From: Shewanella sp. Isolate11
GTDB taxonomy: Bacteria > Pseudomonadota > Gammaproteobacteria > Enterobacterales > Shewanellaceae
Reading direction: 5' to 3'
NCBI RefSeq assembly: GCF_022398315.1
Contig: NZ_JAKEVF010000001.1
Coordinates: 1,039,397-1,103,396 of the forward strand
Length of the DNA stretch: 64,000 bases
Below are positions 1 through 9,393 of this stretch, in pieces (within the stretch, counting starts at the first letter, position 1; the number at the start of each line of letters is the position of its first letter). The notes under the pieces are model-generated. The model saw only the letters and a list, made by a program, of their open reading frames with translations. It made no database searches and had not been told where the DNA came from. Position numbers and translations under genes: made by a program.

Positions 1-2
1 AA

Positions 3-431
3 GAAGTACGTTTACGTAACGCTTACGTGGTTAAGGCTGAACGCTGTGAAAAAGATGCCGATGGCAATGTGACCACTATTTACTGTACTTATGATGATCA
101 GACATTAGGGAAAAACCCTGCAGATGGTCGTAAGGTGAAAGGGGTTATTCATTGGGTTGAAGCCACTACTGCGGTGAAGGCGGAATTTCGTCTTTATGAC
201 AAGCTATTTAACCAAGCGAACCCAGCGGCGGCGGAGACTGTTGATGAAGTGCTTAATGCTGAATCATTGGTTGTGCGCAACGGTGTTGTCGAAGCAGGAC
301 TCGTGAATGCTGAAGCAGAAAAGGCGTATCAGTTTGAGCGTGAAGGTTATTTCTGTGCTGATAATAAAGACTCAACGCCAGACAGTTTAGTGTTTAACTT
401 AACTGTACCATTACGCGACTCGTCAAATTAA
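3..431 (+). CDS. glnS: glutaminyl-tRNA synthetase, C-terminal fragment
   Basis: This is the 3' end of glnS, which charges tRNA-Gln with glutamine in the cytoplasm. The 5' part lies outside the window; the frame is open from base 3 and reads [13 protein letters not shown]. The visible part is the anticodon-binding beta-barrel region of class I GlnRS, with the typical segments [17 protein letters not shown] and [11 protein letters not shown]. The gene ends normally and is followed by a strong terminator hairpin. The first GTG in the fragment (27) is an internal valine, not a start. The family call is confident. Confidence 0.93.
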   Translation, partial: EVRLRNAYVVKAERCEKDADGNVTTIYCTYDDQTLGKNPADGRKVKGVIHWVEATTAVKAEFRLYDKLFNQANPAAAETVDEVLNAESLVVRNGVVEAGLVNAEAEKAYQFEREGYFCADNKDSTPDSLVFNLTVPLRDSSN

Positions 432-468
432 TATTTGATTCTGTTACAGGGCTAGAGGCTCAAATAGA

Positions 469-500
469 AAAGGCTTTAGAGAAATCTAAAGCCTTTTTTT
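469..500 (+). terminator. rho-independent terminator of glnS
   Basis: The arms AAAGGCTTTAGA and TCTAAAGCCTTT enclose a GAAA tetraloop and run into a T tract. It lies 38 bases after the glnS stop. Confidence 0.9.
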
Positions 501-518
501 GATCGTTAATGATGTTAG

Positions 519-1115
519 CTATTGATACATTGGACCGAGTCCGAAGCTCCATAAAATGATGCTCGATGCCATTAAGGCGACTAATAACACTAGGCCGGCA
601 GTCACCACTGAGCTGGCATAGATAAAGCCTTTTTCCTCAGGAATATTCATGATGATTGGTACCCCGGTATACAACAGATAAACCGAATAGGTTAAACCGG
701 CTAAACCAACGACCATCATAAACCATAGTGAAGGATACAAGGCGGCTAAACCCACCATAAACAAGGGTGTGGCAGTATAAGATGCCAACTCTAAAGCTTG
801 AGTAAAACTTGGGCTGGCATCGAAGGTTTTTGCCATCCAAAAGGCGAGGTAGGCGAGTCCAAAGACCCCGGCGATCAAACCAAAGTACATGCTGACAGAC
901 ATCATTAATGCGCTATTGGCAGTGAGAAATAGTGGCTCGGAAACCCCGAGGTTCCAGCCAATCTTGGTTGATGCGATAAAGGTACAGATGGTGGGTATGA
1001 GTGCAATGAGTAATACATGACTAAGGCTGCTTTTAACGGCCTCATGGTTTTTTTCAATAGTATGCCACTCTTCTTTTGGATGTGTGTATAACCCCATTAA
1101 GTGATTCAATATCAT
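519..1115 (-). CDS. Yip1 family (DUF1282-type) inner-membrane protein
   Basis: A 198-residue polytopic membrane protein. The N terminus (MILNHLMGLYTHPKEEWHTIEK) is the amphipathic lead-in typical of bacterial Yip1/DUF1282 proteins, with a conserved P-x-x-x-W. About five hydrophobic segments follow, roughly residues 30-50, 65-95, 105-125, 130-155 and 165-195. The family is widespread in Shewanella and related genera, but its function is not established; roles in membrane or envelope physiology are only inferred. It stands alone and converges with glnS, whose terminator lies between them. The family assignment is fairly secure; no function should be inferred from the name. Confidence 0.78.
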   Translation of the reverse strand: MILNHLMGLYTHPKEEWHTIEKNHEAVKSSLSHVLLIALIPTICTFIASTKIGWNLGVSEPLFLTANSALMMSVSMYFGLIAGVFGLAYLAFWMAKTFDASPSFTQALELASYTATPLFMVGLAALYPSLWFMMVVGLAGLTYSVYLLYTGVPIIMNIPEEKGFIYASSVVTAGLVLLVALMASSIILWSFGLGPMYQ

Positions 1116-1502
1116 TATAGTTATCCTTGTTCAGCTCTTATATCGTGCTCGCCAAACTACAGACGAACCCATATGCCTTTTGGTCTGCAAGCCAATAGAC
1201 CTTAGGCCCCCAAACAGTCACATCAATGTGACCGATATAGTTTATTTATTGAACATAAAAGAACACTAGTCAAGCTAATAACTACTCGCGTCCTGATTTG
1301 AATCTACCGGCAGATTAAAATAGCCATGATAAACATCATCTGTTTTATGCATCAAAATGGGATTATGAGAATCACCAGCCGATGGTAATTTATCGTTTTG
1401 TCTCATTATTTTCGCTGTAGCTACTCTTAGCATTTATTCAATTGGCAATATCTGTACTCAGTTGGAGTCAGAGGATATTTTAACTGTGGTTTTATTGCTA
1501 AA
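1116..1502. other. intergenic region, divergent Yip1 gene / miaE
   Basis: These 387 bases separate two divergent genes and should hold both promoters. No coding frame of note is seen. The clearest element is a perfect 7+7 inverted repeat with a 2-base spacer (GTCACATCAATGTGAC) at 1217-1232, about 100 bases upstream of the Yip1 gene. I cannot place -35/-10 boxes with confidence. Confidence 0.5.
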
Positions 1503-2306
1503 ATGCTCAGCCAGATTAGAGCCAAGTTATTTAGAGAGTCGATGCAAACTTTATTAGCCCCAATTAAGCAGTTTTTAAAATGTGAAACCCCTGATGAATG
1601 GATTGCAATGGCCTGTCACCCTGAGCGGCTGAATGAGCTGCTTATCGACCACTGCAATTGCGAGCTAAAAGCGGCTCAGACCGCGATGTTCATGATCCGC
1701 AAATATGCCATCGATAAAACCAGTGGTGAGTTGCTGCTGAGTTGGGCTAAGCCTTACGAAGATTTTGTTTATAACAAACAGCGCTCTATCAGTGAGTTTT
1801 TGGCTCGAGATGTGAAAAAAAATGAGCTGGTCGGGGAGTTACAGCCGAAAGCGGGTGTCGACTTTGGCAGCGATTTGATTGCAAAAATGGTGCGTTTAAT
1901 CAAAGAAGAGTTTCATCATTTCGAACAAGTGCTTGAGATTATGCAGGCTAGAGGCATCGAGTATCAAAACTTAACTGCAGGACGTTACGCAAAGGGGCTG
2001 ATGAAACACGTTCGTACTCATGAGCCAGCGACGCTTGTCGATAAGCTGATTGTAGGTGCCTTTATCGAGGCTCGCTCTTGTGAGCGTTTTGCCAAACTGG
2101 CACCGCGTTTGGATAGTGAGTTGCAGAAATTCTATGTGTCATTACTGCGCTCAGAAGCGCGTCATTACCAAGATTACCTTAAGCTAGCGCAATCGATTGC
2201 CACAGAAGATATCAAGCAACGGGTGGAACATTTTGCTCAGGTAGAGGCGCAGTTAATTGTCTCCCAAGATGATGAATTCAAATTCCATTCGGGTCGGCCG
2301 AGCTAA
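1503..2306 (+). CDS. miaE: tRNA-(ms2io6A)-hydroxylase
   Basis: MiaE hydroxylates the isopentenyl group of 2-methylthio-N6-isopentenyladenosine at position 37 of tRNAs reading UNN codons. It is a ferritin-like non-haem di-iron monooxygenase. The 267-residue product is the usual length and carries the expected metal-ligand motifs in order: an E in DHCNCELKAA (about residue 55), EEFHHFEQV (about 138-146), EARSCERF (about 190) and SEARHYQDYL (about 217-226). It is a single gene with its own upstream region. The start at 1503 gives the family's usual N terminus. Identification is confident. Confidence 0.93.
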   Translation: MLSQIRAKLFRESMQTLLAPIKQFLKCETPDEWIAMACHPERLNELLIDHCNCELKAAQTAMFMIRKYAIDKTSGELLLSWAKPYEDFVYNKQRSISEFLARDVKKNELVGELQPKAGVDFGSDLIAKMVRLIKEEFHHFEQVLEIMQARGIEYQNLTAGRYAKGLMKHVRTHEPATLVDKLIVGAFIEARSCERFAKLAPRLDSELQKFYVSLLRSEARHYQDYLKLAQSIATEDIKQRVEHFAQVEAQLIVSQDDEFKFHSGRPS

Positions 2307-2387
2307 ACTGAGTTTTGCTATGTGCTTAGGTATGAGATTAGCTATGAGCTTGAAGCCTGATCTTGAGATGAGAGCTTCGAGTGACAC

Positions 2388-3107
2388 TTAATCGGTAAAG
2401 GGTAAGGTTTCGAGTCGGGTATCGGTTGCAGAGATAGTTAAGACACTGCCTTGATCATACCAGTCGCCAACCACAATACGCTGACACTCATTTGGCAACT
2501 GATGGATCTTGGGTCTGTGAGTGTGGCCATGGATCATCAGCTTGCTTTCGGTTTGCGCTATTAGCTCAGCTACAGCGTTTTGCTCGACATCCATAATGGT
2601 ATAGCTTTTTTGCTGATTACCTTGCTGACTCTTATTGCGCAATTTACTGGCGATGGCAAGGCGTTGCTTTTTAGGAAGATGATTGTAGATAAACTTTGCC
2701 CAAGCTTGATTCCTAAAGCGGCGAAAGCGCTGATAAGCTTTATCTAAGGTGCATAGGCTGTCACCGTGTAATAACACCGTTTTTTTGCCGTACAGGTCGA
2801 TACAGTGCACCTCTGGTAACAATGTCATCCCCGCCAACTGGGCATATTTCTTACCGAGTAAAAAATCACGATTACCATGAATGAAATAGATAGGCGTGTG
2901 GCTGGAGAATTGTTTGAGACGTTGGGCTAATTCAAGGGCAAAAGCTTCGGCAATATCGTCGCCTACCCAAACTTCAAATAGATCGCCCAAAATATACAGG
3001 GCATCGCAATTTTCAGTGTGGTTGTCGAGAAAACGATAAAACGCGTTAGCGATATCGGGGCGATCGGCACTTAAGTGCAAATCGCCCACAAAGAGTGTGT
3101 AATTCAA
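2388..3107 (-). CDS. lpxH: UDP-2,3-diacylglucosamine diphosphatase
   Basis: LpxH hydrolyses UDP-2,3-diacylglucosamine to lipid X and UMP, the fourth step of lipid A synthesis, on the cytoplasmic face of the inner membrane. The 239-residue protein shows the full calcineurin-type metallophosphatase motif set: [13 protein letters not shown] near the N terminus, [12 protein letters not shown], the H-G-N-R-D block, HGDSLC and [10 protein letters not shown]. It lies 20 bases downstream of ppiB on the same strand, so the two are probably cotranscribed; E. coli has the same lpxH-ppiB pairing opposite cysS. Confidence 0.95.
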   Translation of the reverse strand: MNYTLFVGDLHLSADRPDIANAFYRFLDNHTENCDALYILGDLFEVWVGDDIAEAFALELAQRLKQFSSHTPIYFIHGNRDFLLGKKYAQLAGMTLLPEVHCIDLYGKKTVLLHGDSLCTLDKAYQRFRRFRNQAWAKFIYNHLPKKQRLAIASKLRNKSQQGNQQKSYTIMDVEQNAVAELIAQTESKLMIHGHTHRPKIHQLPNECQRIVVGDWYDQGSVLTISATDTRLETLPFTD

Positions 3108-3127
3108 CGGATGATTACTCGAGTCAG

Positions 3128-3622
3128 TTATTCAGCGATAGTGACTTTTTCGATGATAACCGCTTCTAGTGGTACATCTTGATGCATGCCACGGTTACCC
3201 GTTGCAACGGCTTTGATTTTATTGACGACATCCATGCCTTCAACCACTTCACCAAATACACAATAACCCCAGCCTTGGCCTGATTCAGACTTGAAGTCGA
3301 GGAAAGTGTTGTCGTTGATGTTGATAAAGAACTGAGCCGTGGCTGAATGTGGATCTGAAGTACGTGCCATTGCAATGGTGCCTACTTTATTTGATAGCCC
3401 ATTGTTAGCTTCGTTTTTGATTGACTCATTCGGACGCTTTTGTGTCATATCTTCGGTAAAGCCGCCGCCTTGAACCATGAAACCGTCGATCACGCGGTGA
3501 AAAATCGTACCATCGTAAAAGCCATCTTTAACATACTGAGTGAAGTTAGCCGCAGTGACAGGGGCTTTTTCTGCATTCAGTTCAATTTTGATGTCGCCGT
3601 GATTGGTTTGCATTAAGATCAT
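3128..3622 (-). CDS. ppiB: cytoplasmic cyclophilin-type peptidyl-prolyl isomerase B
   Basis: A 164-residue cyclophilin that catalyses cis-trans isomerisation of X-Pro bonds. The start [15 protein letters not shown] has no signal peptide, which matches cytoplasmic PpiB rather than periplasmic PpiA. The active-site block [18 protein letters not shown] (Arg and Phe of the catalytic pocket) and the segment SATAQFFIN are present. It is the first gene of a probable ppiB-lpxH operon divergent from cysS, the arrangement known from E. coli. Confidence 0.95.
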   Translation of the reverse strand: MILMQTNHGDIKIELNAEKAPVTAANFTQYVKDGFYDGTIFHRVIDGFMVQGGGFTEDMTQKRPNESIKNEANNGLSNKVGTIAMARTSDPHSATAQFFININDNTFLDFKSESGQGWGYCVFGEVVEGMDVVNKIKAVATGNRGMHQDVPLEAVIIEKVTIAE

Positions 3623-3872
3623 TAGAGTTTTCTCTTGGTTAGTCTTAGATTGATAGCGCCAGATTCTAGCCTATTCAGGGTATAGCATAAAGCGATTCGC
3701 TCCACTTTCATTCAAACCAGCTTATTTTTGCTGCGCTTTTAGGCTTTGGCTTGGCGTTAATGTGTCCAAGGGCAAAAAACGCGCTGCATTCGCGCTCTCA
3801 TGCTGGAAGCGTCGGTTTTCAGGTGATAGACTCAATAGCCTATTTGTTGTCAATTATTTATAGAGAATCTCC

Positions 3873-5252
3873 ATGTTGAAGCTATACAACAGTCTTACCC
3901 GCCAAAAAGAGCAATTTAAGCCATTACAGCCAGGAAAAGTTGGCATGTATGTCTGCGGGGTGACCATTTATGATTTGTGTCATATCGGTCATGGACGTAC
4001 GTTTGTTGCTTTTGACATGATAGTCCGATACCTGAGATTCCGTGGTTACGAAGTGAATTTTCAGCGCAACATTACCGATGTTGATGACAAGATCATTAAG
4101 CGTGCGGCCGAAAATAATGAGAGCTGTGATTCTCTGACAGAGCGGCTGACACAAGAGATGTATCGTGACTTTGACGCGCTTAATATGCAGCGTCCCGATT
4201 TTGAGCCGCGGGCAACACAACATATCCCTGAAATCATCGAAATGGTTGAGCGTTTAATTGAACGCGACCATGCTTATGTTGCCGATGACGGCGATGTTTT
4301 ATTCAGTGTGTCTTCGTTCCCTGAATATGGCCGTCTTTCAGGGCAAAATTTAGATCAACTGCAAGCCGGTGCGCGAGTAGAGGTCGATGAAAATAAACGT
4401 GATCCTATGGATTTCGTCTTATGGAAAATGTCTAAACCTGGTGAACCAACTTGGGATTCTCCTTGGGGCCCAGGTCGTCCTGGTTGGCATATCGAATGTT
4501 CGGCGATGAATAGCAAACATTTAGGTGAGCATTTTGATATTCATGGTGGTGGTTCAGATTTACAGTTCCCGCATCATGAAAATGAAATCGCTCAGTCTTG
4601 CTGTGCTCATGACACGCCTTATGTGAACTACTGGATGCACACAGGTATGGTGATGGTCGACAAAGAGAAGATGTCAAAGTCACTGAATAACTTCTTCACT
4701 ATCCGTGATGTGTTAGCCCATTATGATGCTTCGACAGTACGTTATTTCTTACTATCGGGTCATTACCGTAGTCAGCTTAATTATTCAGAAGATAACCTTA
4801 AGCAGGCTAAGGCGGCTTTAGAGCGTCTTTATACGGCATTGAAAGGGCTTGATCTTACTGTTAAAGCAGCCCCCGCGACTGAGTTTGTGGCTAAGTTTAC
4901 TGCAGCCATGGATGATGATTTTAATACACCAGAAGCTTATTCTGTGCTGTTTGATATGGTGCGTGAAATTAATCGTTTGAAGGTTGATGATTTAGTTGCA
5001 GCTTCTGCGCTAGGTGTGAGCATGAAGCAGCTTGCTGATGTGCTTGGTATTTTAGATCAAGATGTCGATGCTTTCTTCAAGGGGCAGGGCAGTGATGATG
5101 AAGTGGCACAAATCGAAGCATTAATTGTCGAACGAAATCGTGCCCGTGCCGAGAAAGATTGGCCTGCTGCCGATATTGCCCGTGATGGTTTGAACGCACT
5201 TGGTGTGATCTTAGAAGATGGCCCTGAAGGGACGACTTGGCGTAAGAAGTAA
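3873..5252 (+). CDS. cysS: cysteinyl-tRNA synthetase
   Basis: This class I synthetase attaches cysteine to tRNA-Cys. The 459-residue length matches E. coli (461). It shows the zinc-ligand Cys and N-terminal signature [19 protein letters not shown] with the HIGH motif, further zinc ligands in WHIECSAM and [11 protein letters not shown], and the KMSKS loop in [12 protein letters not shown]. The C-terminal DALR and anticodon-binding regions are complete. It is divergent from ppiB and is followed by a bidirectional terminator shared with folD. Confidence 0.97.
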   Translation: MLKLYNSLTRQKEQFKPLQPGKVGMYVCGVTIYDLCHIGHGRTFVAFDMIVRYLRFRGYEVNFQRNITDVDDKIIKRAAENNESCDSLTERLTQEMYRDFDALNMQRPDFEPRATQHIPEIIEMVERLIERDHAYVADDGDVLFSVSSFPEYGRLSGQNLDQLQAGARVEVDENKRDPMDFVLWKMSKPGEPTWDSPWGPGRPGWHIECSAMNSKHLGEHFDIHGGGSDLQFPHHENEIAQSCCAHDTPYVNYWMHTGMVMVDKEKMSKSLNNFFTIRDVLAHYDASTVRYFLLSGHYRSQLNYSEDNLKQAKAALERLYTALKGLDLTVKAAPATEFVAKFTAAMDDDFNTPEAYSVLFDMVREINRLKVDDLVAASALGVSMKQLADVLGILDQDVDAFFKGQGSDDEVAQIEALIVERNRARAEKDWPAADIARDGLNALGVILEDGPEGTTWRKK

Positions 5253-5276
5253 CTCGCGATTTAATAGCGCTAATAC

Positions 5277-5309
5277 AAAAAAGCCTGCATTTATAATGCA
5301 GGCTTTTTT
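5277..5309. terminator. bidirectional terminator between cysS and folD
   Basis: A perfect stem AGCCTGCAT / ATGCAGGCT with the 5-base loop TTATA has an A tract on one side and a T tract on the other. It can end transcription of both convergent genes. Confidence 0.92.
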
Positions 5310-5329
5310 ACACTTAATGCGCAACCGGC

Positions 5330-6184
5330 TTAGTCGTGATAATTCTCGGCGGCGTAAAGGGTATTTTCCAACAAGCTAGCAATAGTCATTGGACCAACAC
5401 CACCCGGTACAGGGGTAATATGGCTGGCTGATTCAGCCGCAACATCAAATTGAACATCACCTACCAAAGTGCCGTTCTCGAGGCGGTTAATGCCCACATC
5501 GATAACAATCGCGCCAGGTTTAATCCACTCACCAGGAATGAAGTTAGCTTTGCCAACAGCAACTACCACTAGATCTGCGCGACGAACCTTGTCTTCAAGA
5601 TCGCGGGTAAAGCGATGACAAGTGGTTGTCGTACAGCCTGCTAGCAATAATTCCAGCGTCATAGGACGACCGACAATATTAGAGGCGCCAACGACTACAG
5701 CGTCTAAACCATAGGTATCAACGCCGGTAGATTTGATGAGTGTCATGATCCCCATTGGCGTGCATGAGCGCAGTACGGGAATGCGCTGAGCTAAACGCCC
5801 CACGTTATATGGATGGAAACCATCGACATCTTTATCAGGGCGAATACGTTCGATGACCTTTGATTCTTCAATGTGCTTAGGTAAAGGCAGTTGCACCAAA
5901 ATTCCATCAATCGCAGGAGCGTCATTGCACTTATCAATGAGTGCTAATAGGGCTTCTTCTGAAGTATCAGCCGGTAAATCGAAAGATTGTGATAGGAAAC
6001 CGACCTCTTCGCAGGCACGGCGTTTACTACCAACATAAACTTGTGATGCCGGATCGGCGCCCACAAGAATGACCGCTAAACCTGGAACACGTAAACCAGC
6101 TTCTTTACGGGCAGTGACTTTAGCAGTTAATTGAGTTCGTATGGATTGAGCAATCGCTTTGCCATCGATTAATTTGGCTGTCAT
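5330..6184 (-). CDS. folD: bifunctional methylenetetrahydrofolate dehydrogenase / methenyltetrahydrofolate cyclohydrolase
   Basis: FolD interconverts 5,10-methylene-, methenyl- and 10-formyl-tetrahydrofolate using NADP, supplying one-carbon units for purines and formyl-Met-tRNA. The 284-residue length is typical. Visible motifs are [16 protein letters not shown] with the catalytic Yxxx[19 protein letters not shown], the nucleotide-binding segment [11 protein letters not shown] and the C-terminal [14 protein letters not shown]. It is monocistronic. The folD neighbourhood with cysS/ppiB/lpxH is conserved with E. coli, although ybcJ is not adjacent here: an S4 protein of that type lies at 54.2 kb. 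Confidence 0.96.
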   Translation of the reverse strand: MTAKLIDGKAIAQSIRTQLTAKVTARKEAGLRVPGLAVILVGADPASQVYVGSKRRACEEVGFLSQSFDLPADTSEEALLALIDKCNDAPAIDGILVQLPLPKHIEESKVIERIRPDKDVDGFHPYNVGRLAQRIPVLRSCTPMGIMTLIKSTGVDTYGLDAVVVGASNIVGRPMTLELLLAGCTTTTCHRFTRDLEDKVRRADLVVVAVGKANFIPGEWIKPGAIVIDVGINRLENGTLVGDVQFDVAAESASHITPVPGGVGPMTIASLLENTLYAAENYHD

Positions 6185-6481
6185 GGGGGTAGGATTTCCT
6201 TTATATGGCGCGATAATAAAAACCGCGACATTTTAGCAGGGGCAATGGTTGGTGTCATTGATTTAGCTGTATAACAGACCGTTTTAAATTTAGGATAATC
6301 CCGCAGCAAGGCACTTTTGTTAAACTGACTAAATCGAATTACCACAGAAATAGAAATTCGATGCTGCAAGCTGATGCCACTAAGTATCATATCTGGTGGT
6401 TTTTTACTGCAGTGTTTGGCAATGACTTAATCGCTAATAGGTGCTAAATTAAGCATCTAAATAGGCTTTTCAAAAAAATCG

Positions 6482-6510
6482 TTGACGCCCATTAAGTGAG
6501 GGGATAAGAT
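6482..6510 (+). promoter_or_regulatory. sigma70 promoter of the tRNA operon
   Basis: TTGACG (6482-6487), a 17-base spacer and TAAGAT (6505-6510) are followed by a GC-rich discriminator (GCGCTCCG), as in stringently controlled stable-RNA promoters. The inferred start near 6517 gives a leader of about 155 bases before tRNA-Pro. The leader holds a perfect 7-base inverted repeat at 6604-6620 (ACCTTAA GTA TTAAGGT). No open frame in the 6185-6672 interval looks real. Confidence 0.75.
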
Positions 6511-6672
6511 GCGCTCCGTTCTCGACGAGAGGCTTTACGTCGTAAACTTTGCGCCTCGCTAGTTAACTTTAGCCGAGTCCAGCAAATGCGCGGTTCAGTG
6601 CGTACCTTAAGTATTAAGGTTAAAGTGGACAGAGTTAGACACTCTTAAATTGTCGAACAAAAGTAATACCTT

Positions 6673-6749
<77 letters not shown>

Positions 6750-6886
6750 AATTCAAAAAATGGTAGTTATAGTTAACTAAGAGTTGAAAAGAGGTAAAAT
6801 CCTCTCTTTTATAACAGCGACCATTTTTAAAAATAGCGTATCACGTTATTTAGCCCAGTTAGGATATGAACCGTGTTCATAGCGAA

Positions 6887-6963
6887 GCGCCCGTAGCTCA
6901 GTTGGATAGAGCATCCGCCTTCTAAGCGGATGGCCGCAGGTTCGAATCCTGCCGGGCGTACCA
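6887..6963 (+). tRNA. tRNA-Arg (TCT anticodon)
   Basis: A 77-base cloverleaf beginning GCGCCCG and ending CGGGCGT-A-CCA, so the first acceptor pair is G-U. The anticodon loop CTTCTAA gives TCT, which reads AGA/AGG. The T-arm is GGTTCGAATCC and CCA is encoded. It lies 137 bases after tRNA-Pro in the same cluster. Confidence 0.97.
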
Positions 6964-6970
6964 AACAGTG

Positions 6971-7046
6971 GTGATTGTAGCTCAGTTGGTAGAGCCCCGG
7001 ATTGTGATTCCGGTTGTCGTGGGTTCAAGTCCCATCAGTCACCCCA
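6971..7046 (+). tRNA. tRNA-His (GTG anticodon)
   Basis: Acceptor arms GTGATTG / CAGTCAC, anticodon GTG, T-arm GGGTTCAAGTCCC and encoded CCA. The base at 6970 is G, so the obligatory G-1 of tRNA-His is genome-encoded (opposite C73). It is the last tRNA of the cluster, 7 bases after tRNA-Arg, and a terminator follows. Confidence 0.97.
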
Positions 7047-7067
7047 CTTCTTTTATATAAAGAAATT

Positions 7068-7095
7068 AAAAAAGCGACCTCTGGTCGCTTTTTTT
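7068..7095 (+). terminator. terminator of the tRNA operon
   Basis: The stem AAGCGACC / GGTCGCTT with a short loop ends in a run of T, 22 bases after tRNA-His. Confidence 0.88.
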
Positions 7096-7120
7096 ACGTC
7101 CGGAATTCGGTCTTTGAGGC

Positions 7121-7149
7121 TCGACTATGCGGAAAACCGTGGCTATAAT
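7121..7149 (+). promoter_or_regulatory. candidate sigma70 promoter of tig
   Basis: TCGACT (7121-7126), a 17-base spacer and a perfect TATAAT (7144-7149) imply a start near 7156 and a leader of about 147 bases before the tig ATG. Confidence 0.6.
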
Positions 7150-7302
7150 GTCGCGTCTTGATAAATTTCAACTATGTGCAACGACTGCCAAGCCCAGTTA
7201 CCAAGCCATTTTAGTCGTTTTTTTAGATCAAGAAACGAATACCTTAATAGTTGAAAATTCGACTATTACAAAAAGATGTTTGACATATTTCGAGGTAAAA
7301 CA

Positions 7303-8607
7303 ATGCAAGTTTCTGTAGAAACAACACAAGGTTTAGAACGCCGCCTAACGATTTCTGTTCCAGCTGAACAGATCGAAAAAGCCGTTTCTGATAGTCTGAA
7401 AAATGAAGCTAAGCGTGCGCGTATCCCAGGTTTCCGCCCAGGCAAAGTACCTGTAAGCGTAATTAACAAGCGTTATGGCAAGGCTATTCGTCAAGATATC
7501 ACTGGTGAAGTGATGCAGCGTAACTTCGTTGAAGCCATCATTGCAGAAAAATTAAACCCAGCGGGTGCACCGACTTTCGTTCCTGGTGAAACCGATGCTG
7601 AAAACTTCCAATTCGTAGCAACTTTCGAGATCTACCCAGAAGTAGAACTAAAAGGTCTAGAAGCTATCGAAGTTGAGAAGCCAGTATCTGAAGTTAAAGA
7701 CGCTGATGTTGACGCAATGATCGAAACACTACGTAAGCAACACGCGACTTTTGAAGCAGTTGACCGCGCAGCGACTGACGGCGACAAAGCTAAAATTGAC
7801 TTCGTTGGTTCTATCGACGGTGAAGAATTTGAAGGCGGTAAAGCTGAAGATTTCGAACTGCAACTAGGTAGCAACCGCATGATCCCAGGTTTCGAATCTG
7901 GTGTTGAAGGTCATAAAGCCGGTGAAGAGTTCGATATCGAAGTGACTTTCCCTGAAGATTACCACGCTGAAAACCTAAAAGGTAAAGTGGCTAAGTTCGC
8001 TATTACTCTTAAAGAAGTTCAAGCGGCAAACCTACCAGAAGTTAACGATGAGTTCGCAAAATTATTTGGTGTGGTTGAAGGTGGTTTAGAAGCACTTAAA
8101 GCTGAAATCACTAAAAACATGACTCGTGAGCTTGAGCAAGCGCTTAAAGCAAACGTAAAAGATCAAGTTCTTACCGGTCTGCTTGAGCAAAACGAAATTG
8201 ATCTACCAAAAGCACTTATCGATGGTGAAGTAAACGTACTGCGTCAGCAAGCGATGCAGCGTTTTGGTCAGCAAGCGGCTAACATGCCTGAGCTTCCAGC
8301 GGATCTATTCACTGAACAAGCTGAGCGCCGCGTAAAAGTAGGTCTACTTCTTGGTGAAGTGATCAAGACTAACGAGCTAAAAGCTGAAGATGAGCGTGTA
8401 CAAGCGTTAATCGCTTCTATGGCTTCTGCATACGAAGATCCAAGTGAAGTTGTTGAATACTACAACAACAACCAAGAGATGATGCAGAACATGCGCAACG
8501 TTGCGCTAGAAGAGCAAGCAGTTGAAGCACTACTAAAATCTGCGAAAGTGACCGAGAAAGAAGTCAATTTCGAAGAATTTATGAACAAGGCTACTGCACA
8601 AGCGTAA
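7303..8607 (+). CDS. tig: trigger factor, ribosome-associated chaperone
   Basis: Trigger factor binds at the ribosomal exit tunnel and folds nascent chains; it also has peptidyl-prolyl isomerase activity. The ATG at 7303 is chosen because the protein then begins [14 protein letters not shown] like E. coli Tig and has GAGG just upstream. An in-frame ATG at 7276 would add 9 unrelated residues. The 434-residue product has the ribosome-binding domain with GFRPGKVP (about residue 44), the FKBP-like domain around 150-245 and the C-terminal helical arms. It is followed by clpP, clpX and lon, the conserved quality-control block. Confidence 0.96.
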   Translation: MQVSVETTQGLERRLTISVPAEQIEKAVSDSLKNEAKRARIPGFRPGKVPVSVINKRYGKAIRQDITGEVMQRNFVEAIIAEKLNPAGAPTFVPGETDAENFQFVATFEIYPEVELKGLEAIEVEKPVSEVKDADVDAMIETLRKQHATFEAVDRAATDGDKAKIDFVGSIDGEEFEGGKAEDFELQLGSNRMIPGFESGVEGHKAGEEFDIEVTFPEDYHAENLKGKVAKFAITLKEVQAANLPEVNDEFAKLFGVVEGGLEALKAEITKNMTRELEQALKANVKDQVLTGLLEQNEIDLPKALIDGEVNVLRQQAMQRFGQQAANMPELPADLFTEQAERRVKVGLLLGEVIKTNELKAEDERVQALIASMASAYEDPSEVVEYYNNNQEMMQNMRNVALEEQAVEALLKSAKVTEKEVNFEEFMNKATAQA

Positions 8608-8642
8608 CCTATGCTTGACTTAAATGGCTATTAGCCATTTAT

Positions 8643-8680
8643 AATGGCTCGTATGAGGCTCCTCGTACGAGCCATTTTTA
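8643..8680 (+). terminator. hairpin terminator/attenuator between tig and clpP
   Basis: The 11-base perfect arms AATGGCTCGTA / TACGAGCCATT are followed by TTTA TTTT. It lies 18 bases before the clpP start codon, so it could partly separate tig from clpPX transcription. Confidence 0.78.
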
Positions 8681-8697
8681 TTTTAGGGAAATAAATA

Positions 8698-9309
8698 ATG
8701 CAAAATGCGCCGGAATCAGTACTGAATGCACTTGTCCCCATGGTTGTTGAACAAACAGCTAAAGGTGAACGCTCATATGATATCTATTCTCGCCTGTTAA
8801 AAGAGCGAGTCATCTTCTTAGTTGGCCAAGTTGAAGAGCATATGGCAAATCTGATTGTGGCCCAGTTGCTGTTTTTGGAATCAGAAAGTCCAGATAAAGA
8901 TATTTATCTTTATATCAACTCGCCTGGCGGTTCAGTAACTGCGGGGATGGCGATTTATGATACAATGCAGTTTATTAAGCCAAACGTAAGTACGGTTTGT
9001 ATTGGCCAAGCTGCCAGCATGGGTGCATTTTTATTAGCCGGTGGTGCTAAAGGCAAGCGCCATTGTTTACCAAACTCTCGCGTGATGATTCACCAGCCAT
9101 TAGGTGGTTTTCAAGGTCAAGCGTCTGATATCGCAATTCACGCGCAAGAGATCTTGGGAATTAAGAACAAATTAAACCAAATGTTAGCCGATCATACAGG
9201 GCAGCCATTAGAAGTGATTGAGCGCGATACCGATCGCGACAACTTCATGAGTGCAATGGAAGCCGAAACTTACGGTCTAGTTGACTCAGTGCTGGATAAA
9301 CGAGGCTGA
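8698..9309 (+). CDS. clpP: ATP-dependent Clp protease proteolytic subunit
   Basis: ClpP forms the two-ring tetradecameric serine protease chamber that degrades substrates unfolded by ClpX or ClpA. The 203-residue product has the oxyanion segment around [14 protein letters not shown], the catalytic Ser in [11 protein letters not shown], the catalytic His in [11 protein letters not shown] and the catalytic Asp near DTDRDNFM. A short N-terminal propeptide is expected. RBS AGGGAA precedes the ATG. clpX follows after 84 bases, the usual arrangement. Confidence 0.97.
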   Translation: MQNAPESVLNALVPMVVEQTAKGERSYDIYSRLLKERVIFLVGQVEEHMANLIVAQLLFLESESPDKDIYLYINSPGGSVTAGMAIYDTMQFIKPNVSTVCIGQAASMGAFLLAGGAKGKRHCLPNSRVMIHQPLGGFQGQASDIAIHAQEILGIKNKLNQMLADHTGQPLEVIERDTDRDNFMSAMEAETYGLVDSVLDKRG

Positions 9310-9393
9310 TAATTGTCGCTTGCTGAGCTATGCTCAAAGAAGCGACTGAAAGATGAATTGTGCAGTGAGTGAAACTGCAAAAGAGGTAGAGTA

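Noticed and set aside
637..840. 67-residue frame inside the Yip1 gene
   Set aside because: It is a shadow frame on the same strand within a well-supported membrane protein gene.
6181..6390. 69-residue minus-strand frame upstream of folD
   Set aside because: It lies entirely in the folD upstream region, has no Shine-Dalgarno and no recognisable sequence; composition looks non-coding.
6846..7028. 60-residue frame antisense to the tRNA-Arg and tRNA-His genes
   Set aside because: It is simply the complement of tRNA sequence (the GRIRTCG-type peptide is a frequent false annotation).
7276..7302. Longer N terminus for trigger factor
   Set aside because: The added nine residues are absent from the family, and the Shine-Dalgarno fits ATG 7303.
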